Assembly: GCA_031378845.1 (NCBI GenBank)
Contig: JANNES010000021.1
Span: 372,001-436,000 of the forward strand
Reading direction: 5' to 3'
DNA length: 64,000 nt
Source of the DNA: JAJNPS01 sp031378845
Lineage (GTDB): Bacteria; Pseudomonadota; Alphaproteobacteria; Rhodobacterales; Rhodobacteraceae
Positions within the stretch are counted from its first letter, which is position 1. Each line of letters begins with the position of its first letter. The notes beneath the pieces were generated by a model. That model had not been told where the DNA came from. It did not search any database and saw only the letters and a list, made by a program, of their open reading frames with translations. A program made the position numbers and the translations under genes. Below, in pieces: positions 42,998 through 51,460 of this stretch.

Positions 42998-43345
42998 TCA
43001 GTAGGTCATCACGGGGCGCACCTCGACCGTGCCGTAGCTCGCAGAGGGGACCATGGCCGCATATTTCAGCGCCGCGTCAAGGTCGGGCACGTCGATCACG
43101 TAATAGCCGCCCAGATGCTCTTTGGTTTCGGCAAAGGGGCCGTCCATGGTTTCCACCTTGCCGCCGCGCACGCGCAGGCTGGTGGCGGTCTCGGCGCCTT
43201 GCAGACCCTCGCCGCCGCGCATGGCGCCGTCCTCTGTCAGCTTGGCGCTGAAGGCTGCGTAGCCTGCCATCATCTGGTCAAAAGCGGGGGTGCCGTAAGC
43301 GGGTTCGACAGCGGGGGCACCGTAGATCAAAAGCATGTATTGCAT
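42998..43345 (-). CDS. YciI-family (DGPF domain) protein
   Basis: 115-residue protein of the YCII fold, with DGPF at residues 68-71 (VETMDGPFAETKEHLGGYYVID). Such proteins are the usual genomic partners and targets of ECF42 sigma factors; their biochemical role is unknown. It lies 12 bases upstream of the sigma factor gene on the same strand. Confidence 0.92.
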   Translation of the reverse strand: MQYMLLIYGAPAVEPAYGTPAFDQMMAGYAAFSAKLTEDGAMRGGEGLQGAETATSLRVRGGKVETMDGPFAETKEHLGGYYVIDVPDLDAALKYAAMVPSASYGTVEVRPVMTY

Positions 43346-43404
43346 GATGTTATCTCCGTGGGTGAGGGGCTGGGGTCAGCGGTCGGGCGTCCGTTCGGTC
43401 AGCG

Positions 43405-43617
43405 TCAGGTGTCAGGCAGTTTGTCGCCGCGAAAGATCAGCGCGGCAGCGGTCGCAAGCAGGTTTGATGATTTGCCTACGGGTCGCAAAACTTGCGCAGG
43501 CATGTTCGCATGCAGTCCAGAGGAATGGGTGATCCGGCGCACCAGCAACAGCGCACCGATGACATGCAAACAGCTTTGAACCGCACTGTAGAACAAAGCG
43601 ATCGGCAAGGTCGTCAT
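43405..43617 (-). CDS. Small membrane protein, function unknown
   Basis: 70-residue open frame upstream of the YciI/ECF42 pair on the same strand. It has a good ribosome site (AGAGGAAA before the ATG at 43617) and one hydrophobic helix (LPIALFYSAVQSCLHVIGALLLV, described here as residues 4-26) followed by a basic tail. No family recognised. It is 59 bases upstream of the YciI gene and could be the first gene of that operon. Real-gene status is uncertain. Confidence 0.4.
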   Translation of the reverse strand: MTTLPIALFYSAVQSCLHVIGALLLVRRITHSSGLHANMPAQVLRPVGKSSNLLATAAALIFRGDKLPDT

Positions 43618-43821
43618 CTTCACTTTCCTCTTGTGATCGGTTTCGATGACCCAAGGACGCCAGACATTCGCCGATTTCGACATCGGTTCGAAAGGAATTC
43701 TTGGCGTTCACGGTTTTTTTTTGGTCGTCAGCGGGGAAACCGTGTGTCTGCAGCCCCTGGTCTGCCCCCGTTGCGCCTGCGCCCCTCTTGAAGTTTTGCG
43801 GGCCAAACGCTAGGCGGTCTC

Positions 43822-45393
43822 ATGACCCAGCATGACCGTCTTTTGATCATCGACTTTGGCTCTCAGGTGACGCAGCTGATCGCGCGCCGCCTGCGAGAGT
43901 TGAACGTCTATTGCGAGATTCACCCCTATAACCGCGTGGATGGCGCGTTTCTGGCGGCATTCCAGCCCAGGGCGGTGATCTTTTCGGGGGGGCCTGCCTC
44001 GGTATTCGCGGATGGCGCGCCGATGCCCCCGAACGGCGTGTTCGATCTGGGTGTGCCGATCCTGGGGATCTGCTATGGCCAGCAGGTGATGATGCATGTG
44101 CTTGGGGGAAAGGTCGAACGCGGCCATGGCACTGCAGAGTTCGGGCGCGCCTATGTCAGCCCCACCGACCTGACGCATCCGATCCTTGCGGGGTGGTTCC
44201 CGCCCGAGGACGGTCCCCATGCCCGCGAGCAGGTGTGGATGAGCCACGGCGACCATGTGTCTCAGATTGCGCCGGGTTTTGCGGTCTACGGCACCTCGCC
44301 CAATGCGCCCTTTGCGATCACGGCGGACCCCGCGCGACATTTCTACGCGGTGCAGTTTCACCCTGAGGTGCACCACACGCCAAAGGGCGCGCAGCTTTAC
44401 GAGAACTTCGTGCGCCTTGCGGGTTTTCGCGGCGACTGGACGATGGGCGCCTACCGCGAAGAGGCGATTGCCAAGATCCGCGCGCAGGTCGGCGACAAAA
44501 AGGTGATTTGCGCGCTGTCGGGGGGGGTGGATTCCTCGGTGGCTGCGGTGCTGATCCATGAGGCGATCGGCGATCAGCTCACGTGCGTCTTTGTCGACCA
44601 CGGCTTGCTCAGGCTGGGCGAGGCGGAGCAGGTCGTCACGATGTTCCGCGACACCTACAACATTCCGCTGATCCATGCGGACGAGTCCGCAATGTTTCTG
44701 GACCGTCTGACCGGCGTGTCGGACCCTGAGACCAAGCGCAAGATCATCGGCGGGCTCTTTATCGACGTCTTTCAGAAATACGCCAATGGCATCGAGGGCG
44801 CGGAGTTTCTGGCGCAGGGCACGCTTTATCCCGATGTCATCGAGTCGGTATCTTTCAGTGGCGGACCGTCGGTCACCATCAAGTCCCACCACAATGTCGG
44901 CGGCTTGCCTGAAAAGATGGGGCTCAAGCTGGTGGAACCCCTGCGCGAGTTGTTCAAGGACGAGGTACGCGCCCTGGGCCGCACCCTGGGCCTGCCCGAG
45001 GCATTCATCGCACGCCATCCCTTTCCGGGGCCGGGCCTTGCGATCCGCTGCCCCGGAGAGATCACGGTCGAGAAACTGGACATCTTGCGCCACGCCGATG
45101 CGGTCTATCTGGACCAGATCCGCAAGCATGGCCTTTATGACGAGATCTGGCAGGCCTTTGCCGCGATCCTGCCGATGAAAACCGTCGGCGTGATGGGCGA
45201 CGGGCGCACCTATGACTATGCGCTGGCGCTGCGGGCAGTGACGTCGGTGGACGGCATGACGGCGGACTACTATCCGTTCACGCATGAGTTCCTGGGGGAA
45301 ACCGCGACGCGGATCATCAATGAAGTTCAAGGGGTTAACCGGGTTTTTTACGACTGCACCTCAAAGCCGCCGGGCACGATCGAGCTGGAATGA
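43822..45393 (+). CDS. guaA: GMP synthase (glutamine-hydrolysing)
   Basis: 523-residue GuaA. The N-terminal glutaminase domain has Cys84 in GICYGQQVM and a HPEVHHT triad His. The ATP pyrophosphatase domain has the PP-loop ALSGGVDSSVAA near residue 232. The C-terminal dimerisation domain ends KPPGTIELE, the conserved GuaA terminus. It makes GMP from XMP. The next gene overlaps by 4 bases. Confidence 0.98.
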   Translation: MTQHDRLLIIDFGSQVTQLIARRLRELNVYCEIHPYNRVDGAFLAAFQPRAVIFSGGPASVFADGAPMPPNGVFDLGVPILGICYGQQVMMHVLGGKVERGHGTAEFGRAYVSPTDLTHPILAGWFPPEDGPHAREQVWMSHGDHVSQIAPGFAVYGTSPNAPFAITADPARHFYAVQFHPEVHHTPKGAQLYENFVRLAGFRGDWTMGAYREEAIAKIRAQVGDKKVICALSGGVDSSVAAVLIHEAIGDQLTCVFVDHGLLRLGEAEQVVTMFRDTYNIPLIHADESAMFLDRLTGVSDPETKRKIIGGLFIDVFQKYANGIEGAEFLAQGTLYPDVIESVSFSGGPSVTIKSHHNVGGLPEKMGLKLVEPLRELFKDEVRALGRTLGLPEAFIARHPFPGPGLAIRCPGEITVEKLDILRHADAVYLDQIRKHGLYDEIWQAFAAILPMKTVGVMGDGRTYDYALALRAVTSVDGMTADYYPFTHEFLGETATRIINEVQGVNRVFYDCTSKPPGTIELE

Positions 45394-45755
45394 TCCGCGT
45401 TACCGGCACCCTGAACTGTCGGACCGAGGCTGAGGCAGTGACAGTCAGCCGCTATTTGCCCGACCATATCTTGCTGTCACGCGCCGAGCCTGGATGTCTG
45501 ACCTTCAACGTCCTTCCGACGGCCTCGCCGCTGGTCTGGCATCTGGACGAGACTTTCACCGACCGCGCCGCGTTTGATGCGCATCAGGCGCGCACCGGTG
45601 CCAGTGCATGGTTTCGCGCGACCCAAGGCATGCCGCGTGATTTTCAGATCGACGATAGCGCATGCCGCACCGAACAGCCGGTCCCGCCGGTTCAACAAGA
45701 CCTGCCCGGGGATCGGTTCGCTGACTTGGGGACCAAAGGGCGCGGGTCTGCCTGA
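45390..45755 (+). CDS. ABM-fold (putative quinol monooxygenase) protein
   Basis: 121-residue protein with a dimeric alpha/beta-barrel (antibiotic biosynthesis monooxygenase) core: IRVTGTLNCRTEAEA, an EPGCLTFNVLP segment and WHLDETFTDRAAFDAHQ. The C-terminal 25 residues are a low-complexity tail. Small ABM proteins are often stand-alone enzymes or heme/quinol-related, so no reaction is assigned. Coupled to guaA by the ATGA overlap. Confidence 0.75.
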   Translation: MIRVTGTLNCRTEAEAVTVSRYLPDHILLSRAEPGCLTFNVLPTASPLVWHLDETFTDRAAFDAHQARTGASAWFRATQGMPRDFQIDDSACRTEQPVPPVQQDLPGDRFADLGTKGRGSA

Positions 45756-45847
45756 CCCACAATTTACCCCGACCGGCGGGCACCTTGATGCGATCACCGC
45801 GGCAAGGGTCGGATGGCGGTTCTGATCCTTTCTTGCGACAGCACGCG

Positions 45848-45876
45848 TCCTACCCCTTGTCGGGGCAGGGTTTTTC
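45848..45876 (+). terminator. Probable terminator after the guaA operon
   Basis: CCTACCCC-TTGTC-GGGGCAGG forms a hairpin with one mismatch, followed by GTTTTTC. It lies about 95 bases after the ABM gene and 50 bases before the P-loop protein gene. Confidence 0.55.
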
Positions 45877-45926
45877 GTTGTGAAGACCACGCCCCGCCGC
45901 TAACAGAGAGCCAAAGGGGTGACGCG

Positions 45927-46796
45927 ATGATCTATCGGTCGGATATGGATTACCGGCGTGCCACGCACAAGCGCGTGCTGCTTTTTGGCATGTCTGGTCT
46001 GGGAAAGACGCATCTTTCCAATCTCTTGCGCGATCAGGGGAATTGGTTTCACTATTCGGTCGATTACCGCATCGGCACCCGCTACATGAACGAATACATC
46101 GCCGACAATTTCAAGCGCGAGGCGATGCGGGTGCCGCTTTTGCGCGAACTTTTGATGACCGACAGCGTCTATATCGCCTCCAACATCACCTTTGATAACC
46201 TCGCACCGCTGTCGACCTATCTGGGCAAGCCCGGGGATCGCGCCAAGGGCGGGCTGCCGTTCGCCGAATACATGGCGCGGCAAGACCAGCACCGGGCAGC
46301 AGAGGTGGCGGCCATGCTCGACACCGCGCGGTTCATCAACCGCGCGCAAGACATCTATGGCTATCAGAATTTTGTCTGCGACACTTCGGGATCAATCTGC
46401 GAAGTCGTGGATCCCGCAGATCCGGCCGATCCGGTGCTGCGCCAATTGTCCGAGAACCTGCTGTTGGTCTGGATCAAAGGCTCCGAGGCGCACACCAAAG
46501 AGCTTGTCTGCCGCTTTGATCGCGCGCCAAAGCCGATGTATTACCAGCCACATTTCTTGCATGCGGCATGGGAGGAATATCGCACAAGCCATTCCGTTAC
46601 AGAGGAAAACTGCGATCCTGACCAGTTCGTGCGCTGGACATATGCGCGGGCTTTGGCGCATCGGCAACCGCGCTATCAGGCCATGGCCAACTGGGGGGTC
46701 AGCGTGACTGCCGAAGACGTCGCCTCGGTGCGCGACGCTGCAGGTTTCGACGATCTCATCGCGCGGGCCATTGATCGGCGCGGTGCCACGGCTTAA
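45927..46796 (+). CDS. P-loop ATPase of unknown function
   Basis: 289-residue protein with a Walker A loop GMSGLGKTHL near residues 20-29 and a downstream RYMNEYIADNFKREA segment suggestive of a nucleotide-kinase-like fold. The centre is helical, and DTSGSICEVVD may be the Walker B area. I do not recognise a characterised family. The start is ATG 45927 behind AAAGGGG. The gene is 31 bases upstream of metA and probably co-transcribed with it. Confidence 0.75.
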   Translation: MIYRSDMDYRRATHKRVLLFGMSGLGKTHLSNLLRDQGNWFHYSVDYRIGTRYMNEYIADNFKREAMRVPLLRELLMTDSVYIASNITFDNLAPLSTYLGKPGDRAKGGLPFAEYMARQDQHRAAEVAAMLDTARFINRAQDIYGYQNFVCDTSGSICEVVDPADPADPVLRQLSENLLLVWIKGSEAHTKELVCRFDRAPKPMYYQPHFLHAAWEEYRTSHSVTEENCDPDQFVRWTYARALAHRQPRYQAMANWGVSVTAEDVASVRDAAGFDDLIARAIDRRGATA

Positions 46797-46827
46797 CTGT
46801 CTGCTCCCAGTCAAGGACATCTTTCTC

Positions 46828-47745
46828 ATGCCGATCACCCTGCCCCAGACCCTGCCCGCCTTTGACGTGCTGTCGCACGAAGGCGTCATGGTCATGTCGC
46901 CTGAACGGGCGGCGCGGCAGGACATCCGCCCGTTGCGGATCGCCCTTTTGAACCTGATGCCCAAGAAAATCCAGACCGAGACGCAGTTTGCCCGGTTGAT
47001 CGGGGCGACGCCGTTGCAGATCGACCTGCATCTGATCCGCATGTCCGAACATCAGACCAAGACCACCGCCGCAGAGCATATGGAGGCGTTTTACCGCCCC
47101 TTTCACGAGGTCAGGGCCGAGAAATTCGACGGGCTGATCATCACCGGGGCACCGATCGAGCATCTGCCGTTCGAAGACGTCACCTATTGGGATGAACTGG
47201 TCGAGGTGATGGACTGGACCCAGACCCATGTGCAGTCGACCTTTGGTGTCTGCTGGGGGGGGATGGCGATGATCAACCATTTCCACGGCGTGCAGAAACA
47301 TATGCTGCCCGCCAAGGCCTTTGGCTGCTTCAGGCATCGCAACCTGTCGCCGACATCGCCGTTCCTGCGCGGGTTTTCGGATGATTTCATCATTCCGGTC
47401 AGCCGCTGGACCGAAATGAAAGTGGACGAGATCGCCGCCGCACCGGGGCTGAGGACGCTGCTTGGTTCCGAAGAGGTCGGGCCTTGTCTGGTCGAGGATC
47501 CGGGGCATCGCGCGCTTTATATCTTTAACCACTTTGAATATGACAGCGACACACTCAAGCAGGAATATGATCGCGACGTGGCGGCCGGGACGCCGATCAA
47601 CGTGCCTGCAAACTACTATCCGGATGACAATCCGTTGATGCCGCCCTTGAACCGCTGGCGCAGCCACGCACATCTGCTTTATGGCAACTGGATCAACGAA
47701 ATCTATCAGTCGACGCCTTATGAACTTGATGCAATTGGGACTTAG
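46828..47745 (+). CDS. metA: Homoserine O-acyltransferase MetA, predicted acetyl-CoA-specific
   Basis: 305-residue enzyme of the MetA family, the first committed step of methionine synthesis. The nucleophile is Cys142 in GVCWGGMAMINHF, with the family Glu and His later. Residue 111 is Glu (GAPIEHL), as in acetyl-CoA-using MetA; E. coli succinyltransferase has Gly there. This predicts O-acetylhomoserine as product. The start is ATG 46828; the longer frame adds residues from the upstream gene's end. Its stop overlaps the next gene by 26 bases. Confidence 0.92.
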   Translation: MPITLPQTLPAFDVLSHEGVMVMSPERAARQDIRPLRIALLNLMPKKIQTETQFARLIGATPLQIDLHLIRMSEHQTKTTAAEHMEAFYRPFHEVRAEKFDGLIITGAPIEHLPFEDVTYWDELVEVMDWTQTHVQSTFGVCWGGMAMINHFHGVQKHMLPAKAFGCFRHRNLSPTSPFLRGFSDDFIIPVSRWTEMKVDEIAAAPGLRTLLGSEEVGPCLVEDPGHRALYIFNHFEYDSDTLKQEYDRDVAAGTPINVPANYYPDDNPLMPPLNRWRSHAHLLYGNWINEIYQSTPYELDAIGT

Positions 47746-48670
47746 CGCTGTCCTGGCGGTCGGTGTCGCGGCAGCAGCGACGTCCTGGCGCGCACAGACG
47801 CGCGAGGCTGCGGCGTTGCGCGCGGAGACGCGTGAAGGCGCGTTTGTGACCGTGGACGGGTTGCAGGTTCACTATCTGCAGATGGGTCAGGGCCCGGATC
47901 TGGTGCTGATCCACGGCGCATCGGGCTCGCTGCGCGAGTTTACGTTTCATCTGATGCCGGAGCTTGCGAAAACTTACCGCGTGCTGGCGCTTGACCGGCC
48001 CGGCTTCGGGTTGTCTGACCCTTTGGCGAACGGTGAGACGGGGCTTGCCGCACAGGCCCATCATCTGCGGATGGCTGCGGGTCTGCTGGGGGCGACGGCG
48101 CCCGTTGTGGTCGGCCACAGCTATGGCGGGTCGGTGGCGCTGGCCTGGGCGCTGGAGGCGCCACCAAGCGCGCTGGTGCTGATCTCGGTGCCGAGCCTGC
48201 CTTGGCCCGGCACTCTTGATCCGTGGTACCGGGTGAATGACAGCCGCCTCGGGCGCGCGATCTTTGTGACGCTGGCGGCGGCGTGGGTGCCGATGTCGTA
48301 TGTCCGCAATACGATTGACCGGGTGTTTGCGCCAGAGACGGCACCGCCGGGATATGCCGACCACATTGGCGTGGAATTTACCGTCCGGGCCTCGGTCATG
48401 ACCACCAATGTGGCGCAAGTGAACGCGCTGCGGGCAGAGCTGGTGACGATGGAGGGGCAGTATCGCACGCTGACCCTGCCGATCGAGCTGGTGCATGGCG
48501 ATGCCGACACCATCGTGCCTTTGACCATCCATTCGGGACCCTTTGCGGCAAAACTGCCCAACGCACACCTGACCGTGCTGCCGGGTGCAGGGCACATGCC
48601 GCACCAGACCCATCCCGATGCGGTGATCGCCGCAATCGACCGGGCTCAAGCCCGCGCCGGATTGCCCTGA
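47720..48670 (+). CDS. Alpha/beta hydrolase
   Basis: 316-residue alpha/beta hydrolase. A hydrophobic N-terminal helix (residues 1-19) suggests a signal anchor. The oxyanion strand is LVLIHGASGS, the nucleophile Ser is in VGHSYGGSVAL, an acid is near ELVHGDADTIVP and the His is in LPGAGHMPHQTHP. The substrate is unknown. The start at 47720 overlaps metA by 26 bases. Genes here are close enough to be read with metA. Confidence 0.85.
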   Translation: MNLMQLGLSAVLAVGVAAAATSWRAQTREAAALRAETREGAFVTVDGLQVHYLQMGQGPDLVLIHGASGSLREFTFHLMPELAKTYRVLALDRPGFGLSDPLANGETGLAAQAHHLRMAAGLLGATAPVVVGHSYGGSVALAWALEAPPSALVLISVPSLPWPGTLDPWYRVNDSRLGRAIFVTLAAAWVPMSYVRNTIDRVFAPETAPPGYADHIGVEFTVRASVMTTNVAQVNALRAELVTMEGQYRTLTLPIELVHGDADTIVPLTIHSGPFAAKLPNAHLTVLPGAGHMPHQTHPDAVIAAIDRAQARAGLP

Positions 48671-48716
48671 ACCTGACCTCTCGCCATACTCAGCCAGATA
48701 TCCAGAGGAGGGACCC

Positions 48717-49595
48717 ATGGATCTGCCATTTGACGGCGCTATCAGCCGCTATTTTCGCGAAGGCGCGCCTGCCGCTGTCCGCAAGGCCATCGAAAACGCC
48801 GGCAAGGACGACATCTTGACCAAATCCTACCCCTACCGCGAAGAGATGAAGGGCAAGGAATACGACGCGCAAATGGGCGCACTCCAGATCGAGCTTGCCA
48901 AGATGCAGGCCGCGGTGAAGGCGACCGGCAAGCGCGTCGTGGTGATCTTTGAGGGTCGGGATGCGGCGGGCAAGGGTGGTGCAATCTCGGCGATGCGCGA
49001 GAATATGAACCCGCGCATGGCAACCCTTGCCGCCCTGCCCAAGCCGACCGACCGTGAGGCCGCACAATGGTATTTCCAGCGCTATGTCGACTGGTTTCCT
49101 GCGGCGGGGGAGATGACGCTCTTTGATCGCAGCTGGTACAACCGCGCGATGATCGAACACGTCTTTGGCTTTTGCACACACGACCAGCGCATCAAGTTCT
49201 TTCGCCAGCTACCCGCCTTTGAGGACATGATCGTCGATGAGGGGATCATCTTGGTCAAGCTGTGGCTTGAGGTCGGGCGGGCTGAACAACTGCGCAGGTT
49301 TCTTGCCCGTGAAGGGGACTTGCTGAAACAGTGGAAGCTGTCGCCGATCGACATCGACGGACTGGGCAAGTGGGATGACTATTCCAAAGCGATCGACGAG
49401 ACGATGAAGAAAACCCATTTCAAGAACGCCCCCTGGACCGTGATCCTGAGCGATGACAAGAAACGCGCACGGATCGCCGCCGTCCAGGCGGTGCTGTCGC
49501 GGGTCGATTACAAGGGTAAGCAAGCCGGTACGGTCGGCAAGATCGACAGCACCATCTGCGGCGGTCCGGATTTACGCAACAAGGATGGCGCGTGA
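48717..49595 (+). CDS. ppk2: Polyphosphate kinase 2
   Basis: 292-residue PPK2-family kinase that moves phosphate between polyphosphate and nucleotides. Walker A is EGRDAAGKGG (79-88), the lid and Walker B regions are LFDRSWYNRAMIEHV and ILVKLWLEVG. The single domain of about 290 residues is the usual length for one-domain PPK2. A strong ribosome site, GGAGGG, precedes ATG 48717. The stop overlaps the TetR gene by 4 bases. Confidence 0.95.
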   Translation: MDLPFDGAISRYFREGAPAAVRKAIENAGKDDILTKSYPYREEMKGKEYDAQMGALQIELAKMQAAVKATGKRVVVIFEGRDAAGKGGAISAMRENMNPRMATLAALPKPTDREAAQWYFQRYVDWFPAAGEMTLFDRSWYNRAMIEHVFGFCTHDQRIKFFRQLPAFEDMIVDEGIILVKLWLEVGRAEQLRRFLAREGDLLKQWKLSPIDIDGLGKWDDYSKAIDETMKKTHFKNAPWTVILSDDKKRARIAAVQAVLSRVDYKGKQAGTVGKIDSTICGGPDLRNKDGA

Positions 49596-50203
49596 AACGA
49601 GGGTATCATCACGGCAATCTGCGCCAGGCGCTGGTCGATGCCACGCTGGCGCTGATCGCCGACAAGGGGCCGCAGGGCTTTACGATCTCGGAGGCCGCAA
49701 AGGTCGCGGATGTCACGCCTGCGGCGATTTACCGGCACTTTTCGGGCCGCGATGACCTTTTGGCCGAGGTTGCGCGGCAGGGCTTTGACATCTTTGCGGC
49801 CCTCATGGAATACGCCTACGACAATGGCCGCCCGTCGCCTTTGGCCGCGTTCGAGGCGACGGGCCGGGCCTATCTTGCGTTTGCGCGCAAGTATCCGGGC
49901 CATTACAAGGCAATGTTCGAAAGCGGGCTTTCGGCTGCCAACCATCCTGACCTCGCAACCGTTGCGGCCAAGGCGCGCGCGGTCCTCGAACGCGCGGCCG
50001 AGGCCCTGTCCTTGCAACTGCCGCCGGGAAAACGCCCCCCCCCGACGATGTTTTCAGCCCATATCTGGGCGATGAGTCATGGCGTGGTGGAGCTGTTCAT
50101 GCGCGGCAACGGGGCCAACAGTCCGTTTCCGCCCGAAGACCTGCTTGAGGCCGGGATCGGGATCTACCTGCGTGGTCTGGGCCTCTTGCCGCAGGATCGC
50201 TGA
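49592..50203 (+). CDS. TetR-family transcriptional regulator
   Basis: 203-residue regulator. The N-terminal helix-turn-helix is within residues about 8-55 (DATLALIADKGPQGFTISEAAKVADVTPAAIYRHF in part), followed by the TetR C-terminal helical domain (WHG/AcrR-type). The start is GTG in the GTGA overlap with ppk2, so it may regulate that gene. Converges with the next gene directly. Confidence 0.9.
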   Translation: MKRGYHHGNLRQALVDATLALIADKGPQGFTISEAAKVADVTPAAIYRHFSGRDDLLAEVARQGFDIFAALMEYAYDNGRPSPLAAFEATGRAYLAFARKYPGHYKAMFESGLSAANHPDLATVAAKARAVLERAAEALSLQLPPGKRPPPTMFSAHIWAMSHGVVELFMRGNGANSPFPPEDLLEAGIGIYLRGLGLLPQDR

Positions 50204-51364
50204 TTACCAGTTGCGGATCAACGGCTCCATCGCGCCACCATCGACGATACCGGGAATGCCGGCAATCGTGATTTTGGCATCATCTCCCAGATATCGGCTG
50301 TCCACAGAGTTGCGATCTTCGCGACCGTAGGCCTCGCCGGTCACGATGACCAGAACTTTGGTGCGCACCAGAGTCCCCTCGGGAGGCGGGATCAACGCGG
50401 CAAGCTGGTCCTGACTGACCTGCCAGGTCCCGTCGGCCGCCAAAACCGCATAGTTCCCGGGTTCGGGGCTGCGAAATGTCACCGATCGGCCCGGGTTGAC
50501 GAACGTCAGAAAGTAGAATCCCTTGTCCAAAAGTGTCTTCTGGAACGTCCCGGGACGGATCATTGCGCTGAACATCGCGGATGGAAGGCGGCCTGTCGTC
50601 ACCCATAACTTGTAGTCAGTATAGCGCATCTCAAAGGTCACATAACCGACTTCGGCATAAGGTCCGGTCGAGATCCAGTTCGTGCCTTGCGGAAAGACCG
50701 CCGAAGGATATGCGGAGAACTGCGCAAGTCGTTCGTACAATTCCCTATGGGCGAAGTTGACCTGATCGACGTTTGCTTCTGTTCCGGAAATCACCAGAAA
50801 GGTCGTGTCGACCCAAGGCCCCCCGACGCATCGCATTGTCAGCTTTTGTGCGGAATAGGTGACAATCGTGATGAATTTGCTCGAATCGACGTGCGCGATA
50901 TAGGGATACCTTTTTTGATCGGCCCATGCCCGGACCTCGTTGACGCAGAACTCCTGGCTCCGGTAGGCCATCGCGACATAGGCCACAACCGAGGTATTGC
51001 CGCTGACCACCAGCGCATCATACTTTGCTTCCTCTGCCGTCAATTGATCGTTCAAATCCTTGATGATCAGGCCACCCCGCAGCACAAAGAGCTTGTCTTC
51101 AAAATACGTCCGACCGTTTTCGACCAGCGAACTTGCCACAGCGGTCCAGACCGCGCCGATCAAAGTGGTGAAGGCCACCGACAGCCAGACAAGTCGTCGG
51201 TTGCGCTGACTGCGGGTCCGGACGGTCGATTGGCGCTCTGCGACGGGCGCCGGGGGTTCCGGCGTGATCACGGGCTCTGTCGGGGCAGGCCTCGGGGCAG
51301 GAACCACGGCATCGCTTTGCTGGGAAACCTGATCGGGCTCCTTGTCAGACGGCTTCTTGGGCAT
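50204..51364 (-). CDS. Membrane-anchored protein of unknown function, atypical composition
   Basis: 386-residue protein with a Pro/Glu-rich cytoplasmic N-terminus (residues 1-55), one transmembrane helix (about 59-80, VWLSVAFTTLIGAVWTA region) and a 300-residue extracytoplasmic part with no recognised motif. Base composition is lower in G+C than its neighbours (30 of 60 bases from 50581). It ends exactly where the TetR gene ends. It may be acquired or rapidly evolving; no function can be proposed. Confidence 0.7.
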   Translation of the reverse strand: MPKKPSDKEPDQVSQQSDAVVPAPRPAPTEPVITPEPPAPVAERQSTVRTRSQRNRRLVWLSVAFTTLIGAVWTAVASSLVENGRTYFEDKLFVLRGGLIIKDLNDQLTAEEAKYDALVVSGNTSVVAYVAMAYRSQEFCVNEVRAWADQKRYPYIAHVDSSKFITIVTYSAQKLTMRCVGGPWVDTTFLVISGTEANVDQVNFAHRELYERLAQFSAYPSAVFPQGTNWISTGPYAEVGYVTFEMRYTDYKLWVTTGRLPSAMFSAMIRPGTFQKTLLDKGFYFLTFVNPGRSVTFRSPEPGNYAVLAADGTWQVSQDQLAALIPPPEGTLVRTKVLVIVTGEAYGREDRNSVDSRYLGDDAKITIAGIPGIVDGGAMEPLIRNW

Positions 51365-51460
51365 TGGTTCGCATTCCCTGATTGCGCCACCGTAACGCGA
51401 GAAATTCGATCTGTGAAGACGCCCGTTGGGCCGGGCTGACGACCCGGTTGCATGACCCCC

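Noticed and set aside
43810..45330. 506-codon minus-strand frame across guaA
   Set aside because: Antisense shadow of GuaA with no recognisable domain.
45756..45926. Possible SAM-II-type riboswitch upstream of the metA unit (CGCTAACA and a CCCCTT/AAGGGG pairing)
   Set aside because: The conserved GGTGATTT element is absent and the pairing is explained by the terminator and the ribosome site.
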